Positions 53,471-62,584 of a stretch of DNA of 64,000 bases are shown in pieces. The first letter of the stretch is position 1. Each line of letters starts with the position of its first letter. The translations under genes and the position numbers were made by a program. Under the pieces are notes generated by a model. The model was not told where the DNA came from. It searched no databases and was given only the letters and a program-made list of their open reading frames with translations. The DNA comes from Streptomyces clavuligerus (GTDB lineage Bacteria > Actinomycetota > Actinomycetes > Streptomycetales > Streptomycetaceae), in the NCBI RefSeq assembly GCF_005519465.1, contig NZ_CP027858.1:3162001-3226000 (forward strand), read 5' to 3'.

Positions 53471-53811
53471 TCTGTGCACGTGGCCCCCGATGCTCCTCCA
53501 CCGACACAGTCATCAGGGCCAAGCAGCGCCACGGCCCGCGCGATCTTCACCGCGCCGGAGACGCGAGGGCTCACATGAGACCAGCGGGAGCGGTTCTACG
53601 CGGCCGCGTGGGCGGGACTGTCCCAACGCCGCCGTGTCACCCTCCCGCACCGGGACGGCCCGGCCCCGTGGTGGGGGGTGCAGGGTCGTCCCCGGAAGGG
53701 ACCGGCGGACAATGGCCCGCGCCTGGACGTCGGACGCCCGGTCTGCCGGCCCTGAGGAGTCGAGCCCGGAGGCGCCCACCCCCGCACCCGACGACCGACC
53801 CGAGCACAACA

Positions 53812-53942
53812 AGCCCGTCCGGCGTTTGAGGACGGACCCCGCACCCAACGCAAGGCTCACGCGTAAGCCGACGGACCCCCCGCGCGGGCCCGTCGTCGGG
53901 GGCCAGCCCCCGAACCCCCGCGCCTCAATCGCCGGCGAGGCT
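53812..53942. repeat. Streptomyces-type intergenic inverted repeat
   Basis: Arm 1 AGCCCGTCCGGCGTTTGAGG (from 53812) and arm 2 (53920-53942), whose complement is AGCCTCGCCGGCGATTGAGG, flank about 86 bp. Sequences like CCGGCGATTGAGG recur between genes in many Streptomyces genomes as I recall. Confidence 0.7.
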
Positions 53943-54128
53943 GAATGTACGCGGGGCAACCTCCCCCAGAGGGGGCACCCCCAAGGGGCTGAACGTATAC
54001 GGGCCCGAGGCCGCCCCTCGGACAGAAGCCACCGGCAGATGCCCCCGGCAGGGGGCTCGCGGCCGATGTGAAACGGCGCGGGACCAGAACATGCGCCCCC
54101 CGCGCACCCCCCTCGTTAAGGTGACCCC

Positions 54129-55439
54129 ATGAGCACCAGCGCACCCGTCCGGTTCGACCGCGGACACACCGACGACCTGATGACCTTCCTGGCTGCCTCG
54201 CCCTCTCCGTACCACGCGGTGGCGACGGCCGCCCAGAGACTGGAGAAGGCCGGATTCCGGCAGGTCCGGGAGACGGACGCCTGGGACACGGGCGCGGGCG
54301 CCGGCACGGGCGGCAAATACGTCGTCCGCGGCGGCGCGCTCATCGCGTGGTACGTCCCCGAGGGGGCCGACCCCCACACCCCGTTCCGGATCGTCGGCGC
54401 GCACACGGACTCGCCGAATCTGCGGGTCAAGCCGGACCCGGACACCGGCGCGCACGGGTGGCGGCAGATCGCCGTCGAGATCTACGGCGGGGCGCTGCTC
54501 AACAGCTGGCTCGACCGCGATCTGGGCATCTCCGGGCGGCTCAGCCTGCGCGACGGCTCGCACCGGCTGGTGAACGTCGACCGGCCGCTGCTGCGCGTGC
54601 CGCAGCTCGCGATCCATCTCGACCGAGCCGTCAACACCGACGGCCTCAAGCTGGACAAACAGCGCCATATGCAGCCGATCTGGGGCCTGGGCGAGGTCCA
54701 TGAGGGCGACCTCGTCCACTTCCTGGCCGAGGAGTCCGGCCTGGACGCGAACGACATCGTCGGCTGGGACCTGATGACCCACTCCGTCGAGGCACCCGCC
54801 TACCTCGGCCGGGACCGCGAGCTGCTCGCCGCGCCCCGCCTGGACAACCTGCTCTCCGTGCACGCCGCGACGGCCGCGCTCGCCGCCGCCGCCCGCACCC
54901 CGGACCTCGCGTACATCCCCGTTCTCGCCGCCTTCGACCACGAGGAGAACGGCTCGCAGGCCGACACCGGCGCGGACGGCCCGCTGCTCGGCTCGGTGCT
55001 GGAGCGCTCCGTGTTCGCGCGCGGGGGAACCTACGAGGACAGGGCGCGCGCCTTCGCGAGCACGGTCTGCCTCTCCTCCGACGTGGGCCACGCCGTCCAC
55101 CCCAACTACGCGGAGCGGCACGACCCGACCCACCACCCGCTCCCCAACGGCGGCCCGATCCTCAAGGTCAACGTGAACCAGCGGTACGCCACCGACGGCA
55201 GCGGCCGGGCGGTCTTCGCGGCGGCGTGCGAGCGGGCCGGGTCGCCGTGGCAGTCGTTCGTCTCCAACAACGCGATGCCGTGCGGCACCACGATCGGCCC
55301 GATCACGGCGGCCCGGCACGGCATCCACACCGTGGACATCGGCGTCGCGTGTCTGTCGATGCACAGTGTGCGGGAGCTGTGCGGCGCGGACGACCCGTAT
55401 CTGCTGGCGAACGTGTTGACGGCGTTCCTTCAGGGCTGA
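54129..55439 (+). CDS. apeB: M18 family aminopeptidase
   Basis: This is a 436-residue enzyme from ATG 54129. TAAGGT (54117-54122) ends 6 nt upstream, suggesting a leaderless mRNA. The M18 metal and catalytic residues are visible: GAHTDSPNLRVKP (His-Asp), FDHEENGSQ (Glu-Glu), SSDVGHAVHPNY (Asp, His) and the final His in CLSMHSVREL. It forms a dodecameric cytoplasmic zinc aminopeptidase that prefers acidic N-termini. Length fits the family. Confidence 0.93.
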   Translation: MSTSAPVRFDRGHTDDLMTFLAASPSPYHAVATAAQRLEKAGFRQVRETDAWDTGAGAGTGGKYVVRGGALIAWYVPEGADPHTPFRIVGAHTDSPNLRVKPDPDTGAHGWRQIAVEIYGGALLNSWLDRDLGISGRLSLRDGSHRLVNVDRPLLRVPQLAIHLDRAVNTDGLKLDKQRHMQPIWGLGEVHEGDLVHFLAEESGLDANDIVGWDLMTHSVEAPAYLGRDRELLAAPRLDNLLSVHAATAALAAAARTPDLAYIPVLAAFDHEENGSQADTGADGPLLGSVLERSVFARGGTYEDRARAFASTVCLSSDVGHAVHPNYAERHDPTHHPLPNGGPILKVNVNQRYATDGSGRAVFAAACERAGSPWQSFVSNNAMPCGTTIGPITAARHGIHTVDIGVACLSMHSVRELCGADDPYLLANVLTAFLQG

Positions 55440-55522
55440 GCCCGGGTCCGCTGCCGGTCCCCGCCGGATCGGCAGCGGTCGCGAAACATCCGCGAAAGGC
55501 TCCCCCCGGCAGAGTGCCGGGC

Positions 55523-55909
55523 ATGGTCCTCCTCCCCGGTCCCGGTCAGCCCGGCGACCCCTCGCTCGCCCGGCACTCCGGCCCCTCCCGCCGCACCCGG
55601 CTCATCGCCTCCGCCGTGGGCGCGGCCGTGCTGTTCGGCGGCGGCGGGCTGCTGGTCCGGCAGTACAACGACCGGCCGCCGCGCGCCGACGACATCGCCT
55701 ATGAGTCGGGGTACCTCTACAGCAACCGCATCCGGCAGGGCGACCCCACCGGGGAGCTGGTGGAGAAGCTGCTCTCCGGCGAGTGCGTGCTGCTGGAACG
55801 GGACGGGTACGGGGGCCGCAACGCCACGTTCAACCCCGCGCTGTGGATCGAGGGCTGTCTCGACGGAGCGGCGGGCCGCCCCTCGCGGGAACAGGGCCTC
55901 GTCGGCTGA
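55523..55909 (+). CDS. Hypothetical single-pass membrane protein
   Basis: This is a 128-residue product from ATG 55523 (GTG 55514 possible). It has a basic N-terminus (PSRRTRLIAS), one TM helix at about 30-47 (AVGAAVLFGGGGLLV) and an extracytoplasmic part with two Cys (SGECVLLERDGYGG, WIEGCLDG) that may pair. The family is not recognised. Confidence 0.6.
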   Translation: MVLLPGPGQPGDPSLARHSGPSRRTRLIASAVGAAVLFGGGGLLVRQYNDRPPRADDIAYESGYLYSNRIRQGDPTGELVEKLLSGECVLLERDGYGGRNATFNPALWIEGCLDGAAGRPSREQGLVG

Positions 55910-55993
55910 GCCCCGCCCCCGCCCCGCCGGCCGGGGCCGATCCGGCCCGCGGGCCGCTCCCGTCCGAGGTCCGCCCGGCCCAGTCCCGCCCGG

Positions 55994-57889
55994 TCAGCCC
56001 GGCCCGGCGGCCCCGTTCGCCCCGTCCGCCCCATCGCCCTGCGCCTGCGGGTCCATCCCCGCGAGCACCAGCGGCAGCCGACGGACCCCGTCGTCCGCCA
56101 CCCGCACCGGAACCCCCCAGTCCTGCTGATGCACATGGCAGGCCGGGTACTCGTTCGCCGGGTCGTCGTCGCACGAGGCGGCCATCGCCGACACATGCAG
56201 CACCCCCGCGCCCACCGACGCGTCGATCTCCAGCTCACGGAAGAGATCGGTCCCCGCGCCCGCGCCCGAGGCCAGCAGCTCCGGCGGGGTCGCGGAGACC
56301 AGCAGCCGGGTGGAGGGCCCGTAACGGGTGTCCAGCTTCTGCCCGGCCGGGGCCTGGAAGACGACGTCCAGCCGGAGCGTCCCCGCCGCGATCGCGGTCG
56401 CGGCCCGCCGCGTGCGGTGGGCCACCGCCTCGACCCGTACCGCCTCCTCCGGCAGCCGCAGCCGGGTCAGCCGGTGCCGGGCCGACTCCACCACGACGAT
56501 GTCCCCGTCCACGAGCACCGCGCCGGACGGCTCCCGCAGATCGGTGACGAGCGTCGTCACCTCGCCGGTCGCCGGGTCGTAGCGGCGCAGCGCGTGGTTG
56601 TACGTGTCGCTGACGGCGACCGAGCCGTCCGGCAGCGCGGTGACCCCCAGCGGGTGCTGGAACAGCGCCTGCGCGGCGGCCCCGTCCCGGTGTCCGAAGT
56701 CGAAGAGGCCGGTTCCGACGGCCGTGTGCACGGTGCCCCCGGTGTCGATCCAGCGGAGTGCCGAGTTCTCGGAGTCGGCGATCCAGAGCCGGTCCCCGGC
56801 CGCCGCGAGCCCTGAGGGCTGGGCGAACCACGCCTCGGCGGCGGGCCCGTCGACAAGCCCCTCGTTCGTGGTCCCGGCGGCCACCGCGACCGTGTCCGTC
56901 GCGGGGTCGTACGTCCAGAGCTGGTGCGTCCCGGCCATCGCGATCCAGAGCCTCCCCTGCCACCAGGCCACGTCCCAGGGGGAGGAGAGGTCGACCTCGC
57001 GCGCGGGCCCGGCGGTGGGTGAGCCCTGCCACCACTGCCGCCCGGTCCCGGCGAGGGTCGTGACCGTCCCGCTCTCCGGGTCGTACGCCTTGATCGAGTG
57101 GTGGACGGTGTCCGCGACCGCGACCCGGCCGTCGGGGAGCAGGGCCAGCCCCTGCGGCTCGTTGAGGACCCGGCCGGACGACTCCCCAGGCGAATCCCCG
57201 GGCGACTCGTCGGACAACGGCTCTTCGGACACACCGCCGGGCAGCCCGTTCCCGATCCGCCGGACGACGCTCTCCCCGTCGGGTCCCAGCTCGACGAGCC
57301 GGTTCCGGGTGGTGTCGGAGACCAGGAAGTTCCCGGACGGCAGCAGGACCGCCTTCCCCGGGAAGCGCAGCTCGGTCGCCACCGGCTCCGGCGCCACATA
57401 GGGCCCGTCCCCGCGCCGCAGCGTCCCCTTGGCCGTGTGCTCCCGCTCCAGCTCCGCCACCAGCCGGGCGATGGCGTGCGCGTGCCCCTCGCCCGCGTGC
57501 TGGGCGACGACATACCCCTCGGGGTCGATCACCACCAGCGTGGGCCAGGCCCGGACGGCGTACTGCTTCCAGGTGGCGAGGTCCGGATCGTCGAGGACGG
57601 GGTGGTGCACCTGGTAGCGCTCGACGGCGTCGACGACGGCCCGGTGGTCGGCCTCGTGCACGAACTTCGGCGAGTGGACCCCGATGATCACCAGGGTGTC
57701 CCGGTGCTTCTCCTCCAGCTCGCGCAGCTCGTCCAGGACATGCAGACAGTTGATGCAGCAGAAGGTCCAGAAGTCCAGCACCACGATCTTTCCGCGCAGC
57801 TCGCGGAGTGTGTACTGCTTGTCACCGGTGTTCAGCCAGCCGCCCCTGCCGATCAGCTCGGGGGCCCTGACGCGTGCACGTGTCGCCAT
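55994..57889 (-). CDS. Thioredoxin-like / NHL-repeat protein (NHLRC2-type)
   Basis: This is a 631-residue protein from ATG 57889. The N-terminal 160 residues form a TlpA-like thioredoxin domain with the redox site FCCINCLHV. About five NHL beta-propeller repeats follow (NEPQGLALLPDGRVAVADTV, FAQPSGLAAAGDRLWIADSE, FQHPLGVTALPDGSVAVSDT), then a C-terminal beta domain. The order equals human NHLRC2. No signal peptide is seen, so it is cytoplasmic. A thiol-redox role is likely. Substrates are unknown. Confidence 0.87.
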   Translation of the reverse strand: MATRARVRAPELIGRGGWLNTGDKQYTLRELRGKIVVLDFWTFCCINCLHVLDELRELEEKHRDTLVIIGVHSPKFVHEADHRAVVDAVERYQVHHPVLDDPDLATWKQYAVRAWPTLVVIDPEGYVVAQHAGEGHAHAIARLVAELEREHTAKGTLRRGDGPYVAPEPVATELRFPGKAVLLPSGNFLVSDTTRNRLVELGPDGESVVRRIGNGLPGGVSEEPLSDESPGDSPGESSGRVLNEPQGLALLPDGRVAVADTVHHSIKAYDPESGTVTTLAGTGRQWWQGSPTAGPAREVDLSSPWDVAWWQGRLWIAMAGTHQLWTYDPATDTVAVAAGTTNEGLVDGPAAEAWFAQPSGLAAAGDRLWIADSENSALRWIDTGGTVHTAVGTGLFDFGHRDGAAAQALFQHPLGVTALPDGSVAVSDTYNHALRRYDPATGEVTTLVTDLREPSGAVLVDGDIVVVESARHRLTRLRLPEEAVRVEAVAHRTRRAATAIAAGTLRLDVVFQAPAGQKLDTRYGPSTRLLVSATPPELLASGAGAGTDLFRELEIDASVGAGVLHVSAMAASCDDDPANEYPACHVHQQDWGVPVRVADDGVRRLPLVLAGMDPQAQGDGADGANGAAGPG

Positions 57890-58160
57890 GTCCCCATCCA
57901 ACCGCACCCGTCCCCGGGCCGACCGCGCACGTCCCCGGGCAGGCCGTCCGCGTCCCGGGCCGCTCCGCCCGCCGGGAGGAGAACCCCGGGCACGGGCCTG
58001 TGATCGGCCCGGGGACGGGCCTACGATCGTCAGGAAAGCACCGAACAAGCCCTGCCGGGCCCCCGCCCGGCGGCGTAACTTTGAGAACCACCGCGCCTTT
58101 CGCGCCCGCACGCCACGCACCCATGTCTCCCGCTGTCCCGCAGAACCGCCGAGGGGTCCC

Positions 58161-58985
58161 GTGACCGTCCATCCCGTCCTCCAGAACTACGCCGATGCCT
58201 GGACCCACTCCATCGAGGCGATATCCGAACTGGTCCAACCCCTTGTCGAAGGGGAGTGGAACCGGGCCACCCCCTGCCCCGCCTGGTCGGTACGGGACGT
58301 GGTCTCGCATGTGATCGGCGTGGAGACGGAGATGCTGGGCGACCCCCGGCCCATCCACACCCTGCCGCGCGACCTGCGCCATATGCGGAACGACTTCGCG
58401 CGCTACATGGAGGTCCAGGTCGATGTGCGCAGGCATCACACCGGCCCGGAGATGACCGCCGAACTGGAGTACACGGTGATCCGGCGGGCCCGGCAGCTCC
58501 GGAACGAGACCCGCGCCCCGGACACCCTGGTGCGCGCCCCGCTCGGGGCCGAGCAGACGCTGGAGCTGGCCCTGCGGATGCGGGCGTTCGACACCTGGGC
58601 GCACGAGCAGGATCTGCGGATCGCGCTGGGCAGGCCGGGGAATCTGGACTCGCCCGGTGCGCACGTCGCCCGGGATCTGCTGCTGGAGGCGCTGCCGAAG
58701 GTGGTGGCGAAGGACGCGGGGGTCCCCGCGAACTCGGCCGTGGTGGTGGATGTGCACGGGCCGCTGGAGTTCCTACGGACGGTCCGGGTGGACGCGGAGG
58801 GGCGCGGCTCGATCGACGGCTCGCCCTCGCTCGGGCCCGTCGTCTCGCTCGCGCTGGACTGGGAGACGTACTACCGGCTGGCGTGCGGACGGGTGCGGTA
58901 TCCGGCGGTCGCGGACCGGGTGAAGGTCGAGGGGGACCAGGAGCTGGGCGCCGCGATCCTGGCGTCGTTCGCGGTGACACCCTGA
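58161..58985 (+). CDS. Maleylpyruvate isomerase family (DinB-like) protein
   Basis: This is a 274-residue protein from GTG 58161 with GAGGGG. The N-terminal mycothiol-dependent maleylpyruvate isomerase domain shows WNRATPCPAWSVRDVVSHVI and the metal-binding His pair with FDTWAHEQDLR. The C-terminal MDMPI_C-like half includes GDQELGAAILASFAVTP. Members use mycothiol, bacillithiol or zinc. The exact reaction is unknown. Confidence 0.85.
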   Translation: MTVHPVLQNYADAWTHSIEAISELVQPLVEGEWNRATPCPAWSVRDVVSHVIGVETEMLGDPRPIHTLPRDLRHMRNDFARYMEVQVDVRRHHTGPEMTAELEYTVIRRARQLRNETRAPDTLVRAPLGAEQTLELALRMRAFDTWAHEQDLRIALGRPGNLDSPGAHVARDLLLEALPKVVAKDAGVPANSAVVVDVHGPLEFLRTVRVDAEGRGSIDGSPSLGPVVSLALDWETYYRLACGRVRYPAVADRVKVEGDQELGAAILASFAVTP

Positions 58986-59098
58986 GCGGCACGGCGCCCG
59001 GGACCGGGGCGGGCCGGTCCCGGAACGCCGGGTGTCCACGGCGGAACCTGTCCGCAGGAACGTTCCCTCCGTAACGCGCGCGGAGCCGGAAACGGGTA

Positions 59099-59211
59099 AG
59101 CGTCCACACGGGTGAGCGTGCGCGGTGGAACGTGCACGACGGAACGTGCGCGTCGAAGCCTCCATGGCCGAACGTGCACGACGAAACGTTCACGCCGGAA
59201 CGTGAACCGCC
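59099..59211. repeat. 14-bp tandem repeat, about eight units
   Basis: Units of the type GGAACGTGCACGAC occur at exact 14-bp steps: 59099, 59113, 59127, 59141, 59155 (degenerate), 59169, 59183 and 59197. The last two reach into the 3' end of the MFS gene. Confidence 0.85.
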
Positions 59212-60491
59212 TCCACCCGGCTCGCCACCAGCCGTTCCCGCTCCAGCCGGGCCGCGCGCCCCCGCAGCCGCAGAATCTGGACCACCCCCAGCGCCTCCAG
59301 GACGAAGACACAGGAGAAGGCGGTCCGGTAGTCGCCCCCGGTCGCGTCCAGCAGCACACCGATCACCAGCAGCGTGGTCATCGACGCCGTGAAACCGCCG
59401 ACATTGACGATCCCCGAGGCCGTGCCCTGCCGCTCCGGCGGATTGGCGGGACGGGCGAAGTCGAAGCCGATCATCGAGGCGGGGCCGCCCGCGCCGAGCA
59501 CCGCGCAGAGGACGATCAGCAGCCACATCGGGGCCCGGTCCCCCGGGTGCGCCAGCGTCGCCGCCCACACCAGGGCCGTCGCACCGACCGTGCCCAGCGC
59601 GAGCGGGACCCGGGCCGCGTGATGACGGGCGATGATCTGCCCGTACACCAGCCCCACCACCATGCTCGCCAGCACCACCAGGGTGAGCAGCGAACCGGCG
59701 GTCTCCCGCGACAGCCCCTGGGCCTCGATCAGGAACGGCATCCCCCACAGCAGCAGGAAGACCATCGCGGGGAACTGGGTGGTGAAGTGCACCCACATCC
59801 CCAGCCGGGTGCCGGGCTCCCGCCAGGACAGCGCGACCTGACGGCGGACGAAGGACGCCCCCCGGTGCCCGGTGGCGGGCGGCGGCCCCTGCCCCTCGGG
59901 GTGGTCCTTGAGCAGCAGCAGGACGAGCAGCACGGCCACGGCCCCGGCCACCGCGCTCCCCGCGAAGGTGGCGGTCCAGCCCACGTCGTGCAGCAGCCGG
60001 GCGACGACGACGGTGGAGACGAGGTTGCCCGCCATCCCGAAGAGGGCGGCGACCTGCGCGATCAGCGGTCCGCGCCGGGCCGGGAACCAGCGGCTGCCGA
60101 GCCGCAGCACACTGATGAACGTCATGGCGTCCCCGCAGCCCAGCAGGGCGCGCGCGGCCAGCGCCATCCCGTAGGTCGGGGCGAGCGCGAAGCCGAGCTG
60201 TCCGGCGGTGAAGAGCAGGGCGCCCAGTGTGAGGACCTTCCGGGTGCCCAGCCGGTCCACCAGCAGCCCCACGGGGATCTGCATGCCCGCGTACACCAGC
60301 AGTTGGAGGATGGAGAACGTGGAGAGCGCGGAGGCGTTGACATCGAAGCGGTCGGCGGCGTCGAGCCCCGCCACCCCGAGCGAGGTGCGGAAGACGATCG
60401 CGACGAAGTAGACGGCGACCCCTGTCCCCCAGACGACCAGCGCGCGCCGGCCGCCCGGCGGATCGCCGGGTATCGCACCCGGAGCGCTCAC
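59190..60491 (-). CDS. MFS transporter coupled to a GntR regulator
   Basis: This is a 433-residue, 12-TM permease. GTG 60491 overlaps the TGA of the GntR gene (GTGA), so the two are translationally coupled. It has the motif-A loop GLLVDRLGTRKVLTLGALLF and FPARRGPLIAQVAALFGMAG, as in anion/sugar-acid type facilitators. The substrate is unknown but probably the GntR ligand. The last residues (VEAVHVPA) come from the 14-bp repeat array. Confidence 0.87.
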   Translation of the reverse strand: MSAPGAIPGDPPGGRRALVVWGTGVAVYFVAIVFRTSLGVAGLDAADRFDVNASALSTFSILQLLVYAGMQIPVGLLVDRLGTRKVLTLGALLFTAGQLGFALAPTYGMALAARALLGCGDAMTFISVLRLGSRWFPARRGPLIAQVAALFGMAGNLVSTVVVARLLHDVGWTATFAGSAVAGAVAVLLVLLLLKDHPEGQGPPPATGHRGASFVRRQVALSWREPGTRLGMWVHFTTQFPAMVFLLLWGMPFLIEAQGLSRETAGSLLTLVVLASMVVGLVYGQIIARHHAARVPLALGTVGATALVWAATLAHPGDRAPMWLLIVLCAVLGAGGPASMIGFDFARPANPPERQGTASGIVNVGGFTASMTTLLVIGVLLDATGGDYRTAFSCVFVLEALGVVQILRLRGRAARLERERLVASRVEAVHVPA

Positions 60492-61129
60492 CGGACCTCG
60501 CCCCTGGCCAGCGTGGAGAACCAGCCGATGTGCCGGCGGACCAGGGCGGCGGCGCGCTCCGCGTCGCCGTCGCGCAGGGCCTGGAGGATCTCGCCGTGCT
60601 CGGCAACGTTCTTGGCGACCCGGTCGGGGTGGGCGTGCATGGCGGCCACCCCCATCCGGAGCTGGCGGTCGCGGAGCTGGTCGTAGAGGCGGGACAGGAT
60701 CTCGTTGCCGCCGTGCCGGACGATCTCGGCGTGGAAGAGCCGGTCGGTGACGGCGACAGCGGCGAGATCACCGCTCTCGCCCTGCTGTCTCTGCTGTTCC
60801 AGCAGTTCTTCGAGCCGGTCGATCAGCCGGGGCGGGGCGGGGACGGCCTTGCGGGCCGCGTGCTCCTCGACCAGCAGCCGGGTCTCGACCACATCGGCGA
60901 TCTCCTGCGCGGAGACGGCGATGACCAGCGCGCCCTTCTTGGGGTAGAGCTTGATCAGCCCCTCGACCTCCAGTTTGAGCAGCGCCTCCCGTACGGGGGT
61001 GCGGGAGACGCCCACCGCGTCGGCCAGCTCGCCCTCGGTCAGCAGGGTCCCGCCCTCGTAACGGCGGTCCAGTACGGCCTGCTTGACGTGGGTGTAAACC
61101 CGTTCGGCTGCGGGCGCTGCAACTGTCAT
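60488..61129 (-). CDS. GntR-family (FCD/FadR-type) repressor
   Basis: This is a 213-residue protein. ATG 61129 is 6 nt after the -10, so it is probably leaderless; GTG 61135 is less likely. It has a winged HTH (LTEGELADAVGVSRTPVREA) with the FCD ligand-binding domain (IADVVETRLLVEEHAARKAV, metal-binding Asp/His in TDRLFHAEIV, His in AEHGEILQAL). It represses its own operon and the coupled transporter, relieved by an organic-acid-like ligand. Confidence 0.9.
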   Translation of the reverse strand: MTVAAPAAERVYTHVKQAVLDRRYEGGTLLTEGELADAVGVSRTPVREALLKLEVEGLIKLYPKKGALVIAVSAQEIADVVETRLLVEEHAARKAVPAPPRLIDRLEELLEQQRQQGESGDLAAVAVTDRLFHAEIVRHGGNEILSRLYDQLRDRQLRMGVAAMHAHPDRVAKNVAEHGEILQALRDGDAERAAALVRRHIGWFSTLARGEVR

Positions 61130-61164
61130 GTGCACAGCTTAGATACAAGTTGTGCACACGCCAA
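61129..61164 (-). promoter_or_regulatory. GntR promoter with twin TGTGCACA operators
   Basis: On the minus strand, TTGGCG (61164-61159), 17 bp, TAAGCT (61141-61136), then ATG at 61129. The palindrome TGTGCACA occurs at 61151-61158 and at 61129-61136, 22 bp (two helical turns) apart, one in the spacer and one over the start codon. Confidence 0.75.
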
Positions 61165-61554
61165 TGGCCGGTGGATGGCCGCTCGATGGCCGGACCGTGG
61201 CCGGACCATGGCCGAGCGGTTGCCGGGCGCCCGACGGACGCCCGACGGAGCCCGACGGGCGGGGAGCGGGCCGGGACGAGGCCGTGCGGGGCGGCGCGAG
61301 ACCGGTGCGATGCCTCCGGGATTCAGCCCGTTCGGCCTGAAGAAGCGTTTCCCCATGAGATATGCGCCACTTCTGACCCCCTTCCCACATCCTTTCCCCC
61401 CAACAGGTCGTCAGAATGTGGGGCCCCGCTTACGGCCGGGACGGGCACTGGTCGCACTGGCACCGCCACGGGCACAGACCCGGCACAGCCTCCGGCACGG
61501 ACGCGGGCACCCACTCAGACATCGACGACGGACGTCCACTCCGGAGTGTTTCCC
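61165..61554. other. Divergent spacer between gntR and the DD-peptidase gene
   Basis: No gene is seen. Short tandem units occur: GATGGCCG-type near 61170-61215 and CCGACGGACGC-type near 61230-61260. Confidence 0.5.
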
Positions 61555-62493
61555 TTGACTCTCACCCACACGAGCGTGCGCAGAACCGCCACGGTCGTTC
61601 TCGCGGGCGGGCTGCTGCTCACCGCGTCCCCCCTCACCGCGCCGGCGCACGCGGCGACCAGGCCCGCGCCGAAGATCAGCGGTGCGGCCGGGTATCTGAT
61701 GGATCTGAAGACCGGCAAGAGCGTCTTCAGCAAGAGCGACAGCACCCGTCGCCAGATGGCCAGCACCACCAAGGTGGCCACCGCCATCACGGTGCTGACG
61801 ACCAAGGGCCTCGACCTCAATCGCAAGCTGACCGTCAAGCAGTCCTACCGCGACTACGTCGCCCGGGAGAAGGGCTCCACGGCCGACCTCAAGACCGGCG
61901 ACAAGCTCACCGTCCGGCAGCTCCTCCACGCCTTGATGCTGCCCTCGGGCTGCGACGCCGCCTACGCCCTCGCCGACGCCTTCGGCAAGGGCACGACGAC
62001 CGCCGCGCGCACCAAGTCGTTCATCGGGATGATGAACAAGAAGGCCGCGGACCTGAAGCTGAAGAACACGAAGTTCGACTCCTTCGACGGCATATCGCCG
62101 GGCGGTCAGAACTACACCACGCCGAGCGACCTGACGAAGCTCGCGAAGCACGCGTTCTCGAACCAGCTCTTCCGTGATGTGGTGAAGACCAGGACGTACC
62201 ACGCCACCGCCACCGCAGCGAACGGCAAGAAGCGGTACTACACCTGGACCAACACCAACACCCTGCTGGGCTCCTACCAGGGCATGGTCGGCATCAAGAC
62301 CGGCTCGGGCAGCAAGGCGGGCAAGTGCCTGGTCTTCGCCGCCACCCGGGGCTCCAAGACCTATATCGGTGTCGTCCTCAACGGCCCGGACCGCTTCCGG
62401 GACGCCGAGAAGATGCTCAACCACGCCTTCGGGACGACGGGCGCGAAGTCCGTGAAGCTGCGGACGATGCCGGTCGACGCGCCGCGCGACTAG
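61555..62493 (+). CDS. dacA: Secreted K15-like DD-transpeptidase/carboxypeptidase
   Basis: This is a 312-residue protein. TTG 61555 has GGAG 9 nt upstream; GTG 61546 is an alternative. A Sec signal (SVRRTATVVLAGGLLLTA, cleavage at AHAAT) precedes an S11 penicillin-binding domain: STTK in MASTTKVAT (active Ser), SGC in LPSGCDAAYAL, and KTG in GIKTGSGSKAG. The SGC in place of SxN is the hallmark of Streptomyces K15 transpeptidase. It trims or links peptidoglycan stems and is the target of beta-lactams. No C-terminal anchor, so it is secreted. Confidence 0.9.
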   Translation: MTLTHTSVRRTATVVLAGGLLLTASPLTAPAHAATRPAPKISGAAGYLMDLKTGKSVFSKSDSTRRQMASTTKVATAITVLTTKGLDLNRKLTVKQSYRDYVAREKGSTADLKTGDKLTVRQLLHALMLPSGCDAAYALADAFGKGTTTAARTKSFIGMMNKKAADLKLKNTKFDSFDGISPGGQNYTTPSDLTKLAKHAFSNQLFRDVVKTRTYHATATAANGKKRYYTWTNTNTLLGSYQGMVGIKTGSGSKAGKCLVFAATRGSKTYIGVVLNGPDRFRDAEKMLNHAFGTTGAKSVKLRTMPVDAPRD

Positions 62494-62584
62494 CCCGCGC
62501 GACGAGGTCCGGTGCGACGGCCCGGGGCCGGGACACGTCCTGTGTCCCGGCCCCGGGTGCGTCCGACGGGATCCGCGCGGCGGA

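Larger units (their letters stand above)
53182..54128. other. Gene-poor stretch with degraded frames and a genus-wide repeat
   Basis: No intact gene is supported. It contains a possible gene remnant near 53361, the inverted repeat at 53812-53942 and a pair of GGCTGAA-GTA-CGGG direct repeats (about 53939 and 53983). Confidence 0.5.

Noticed and set aside
59099..59211. CRISPR-like array
   Set aside because: Units are directly adjacent 14-bp repeats without unique spacers, and no cas genes are present.
58030..60771. 913-codon open frame on the minus strand
   Set aside because: Overlaps the MFS and GntR genes in another frame; composition is that of a shadow frame.
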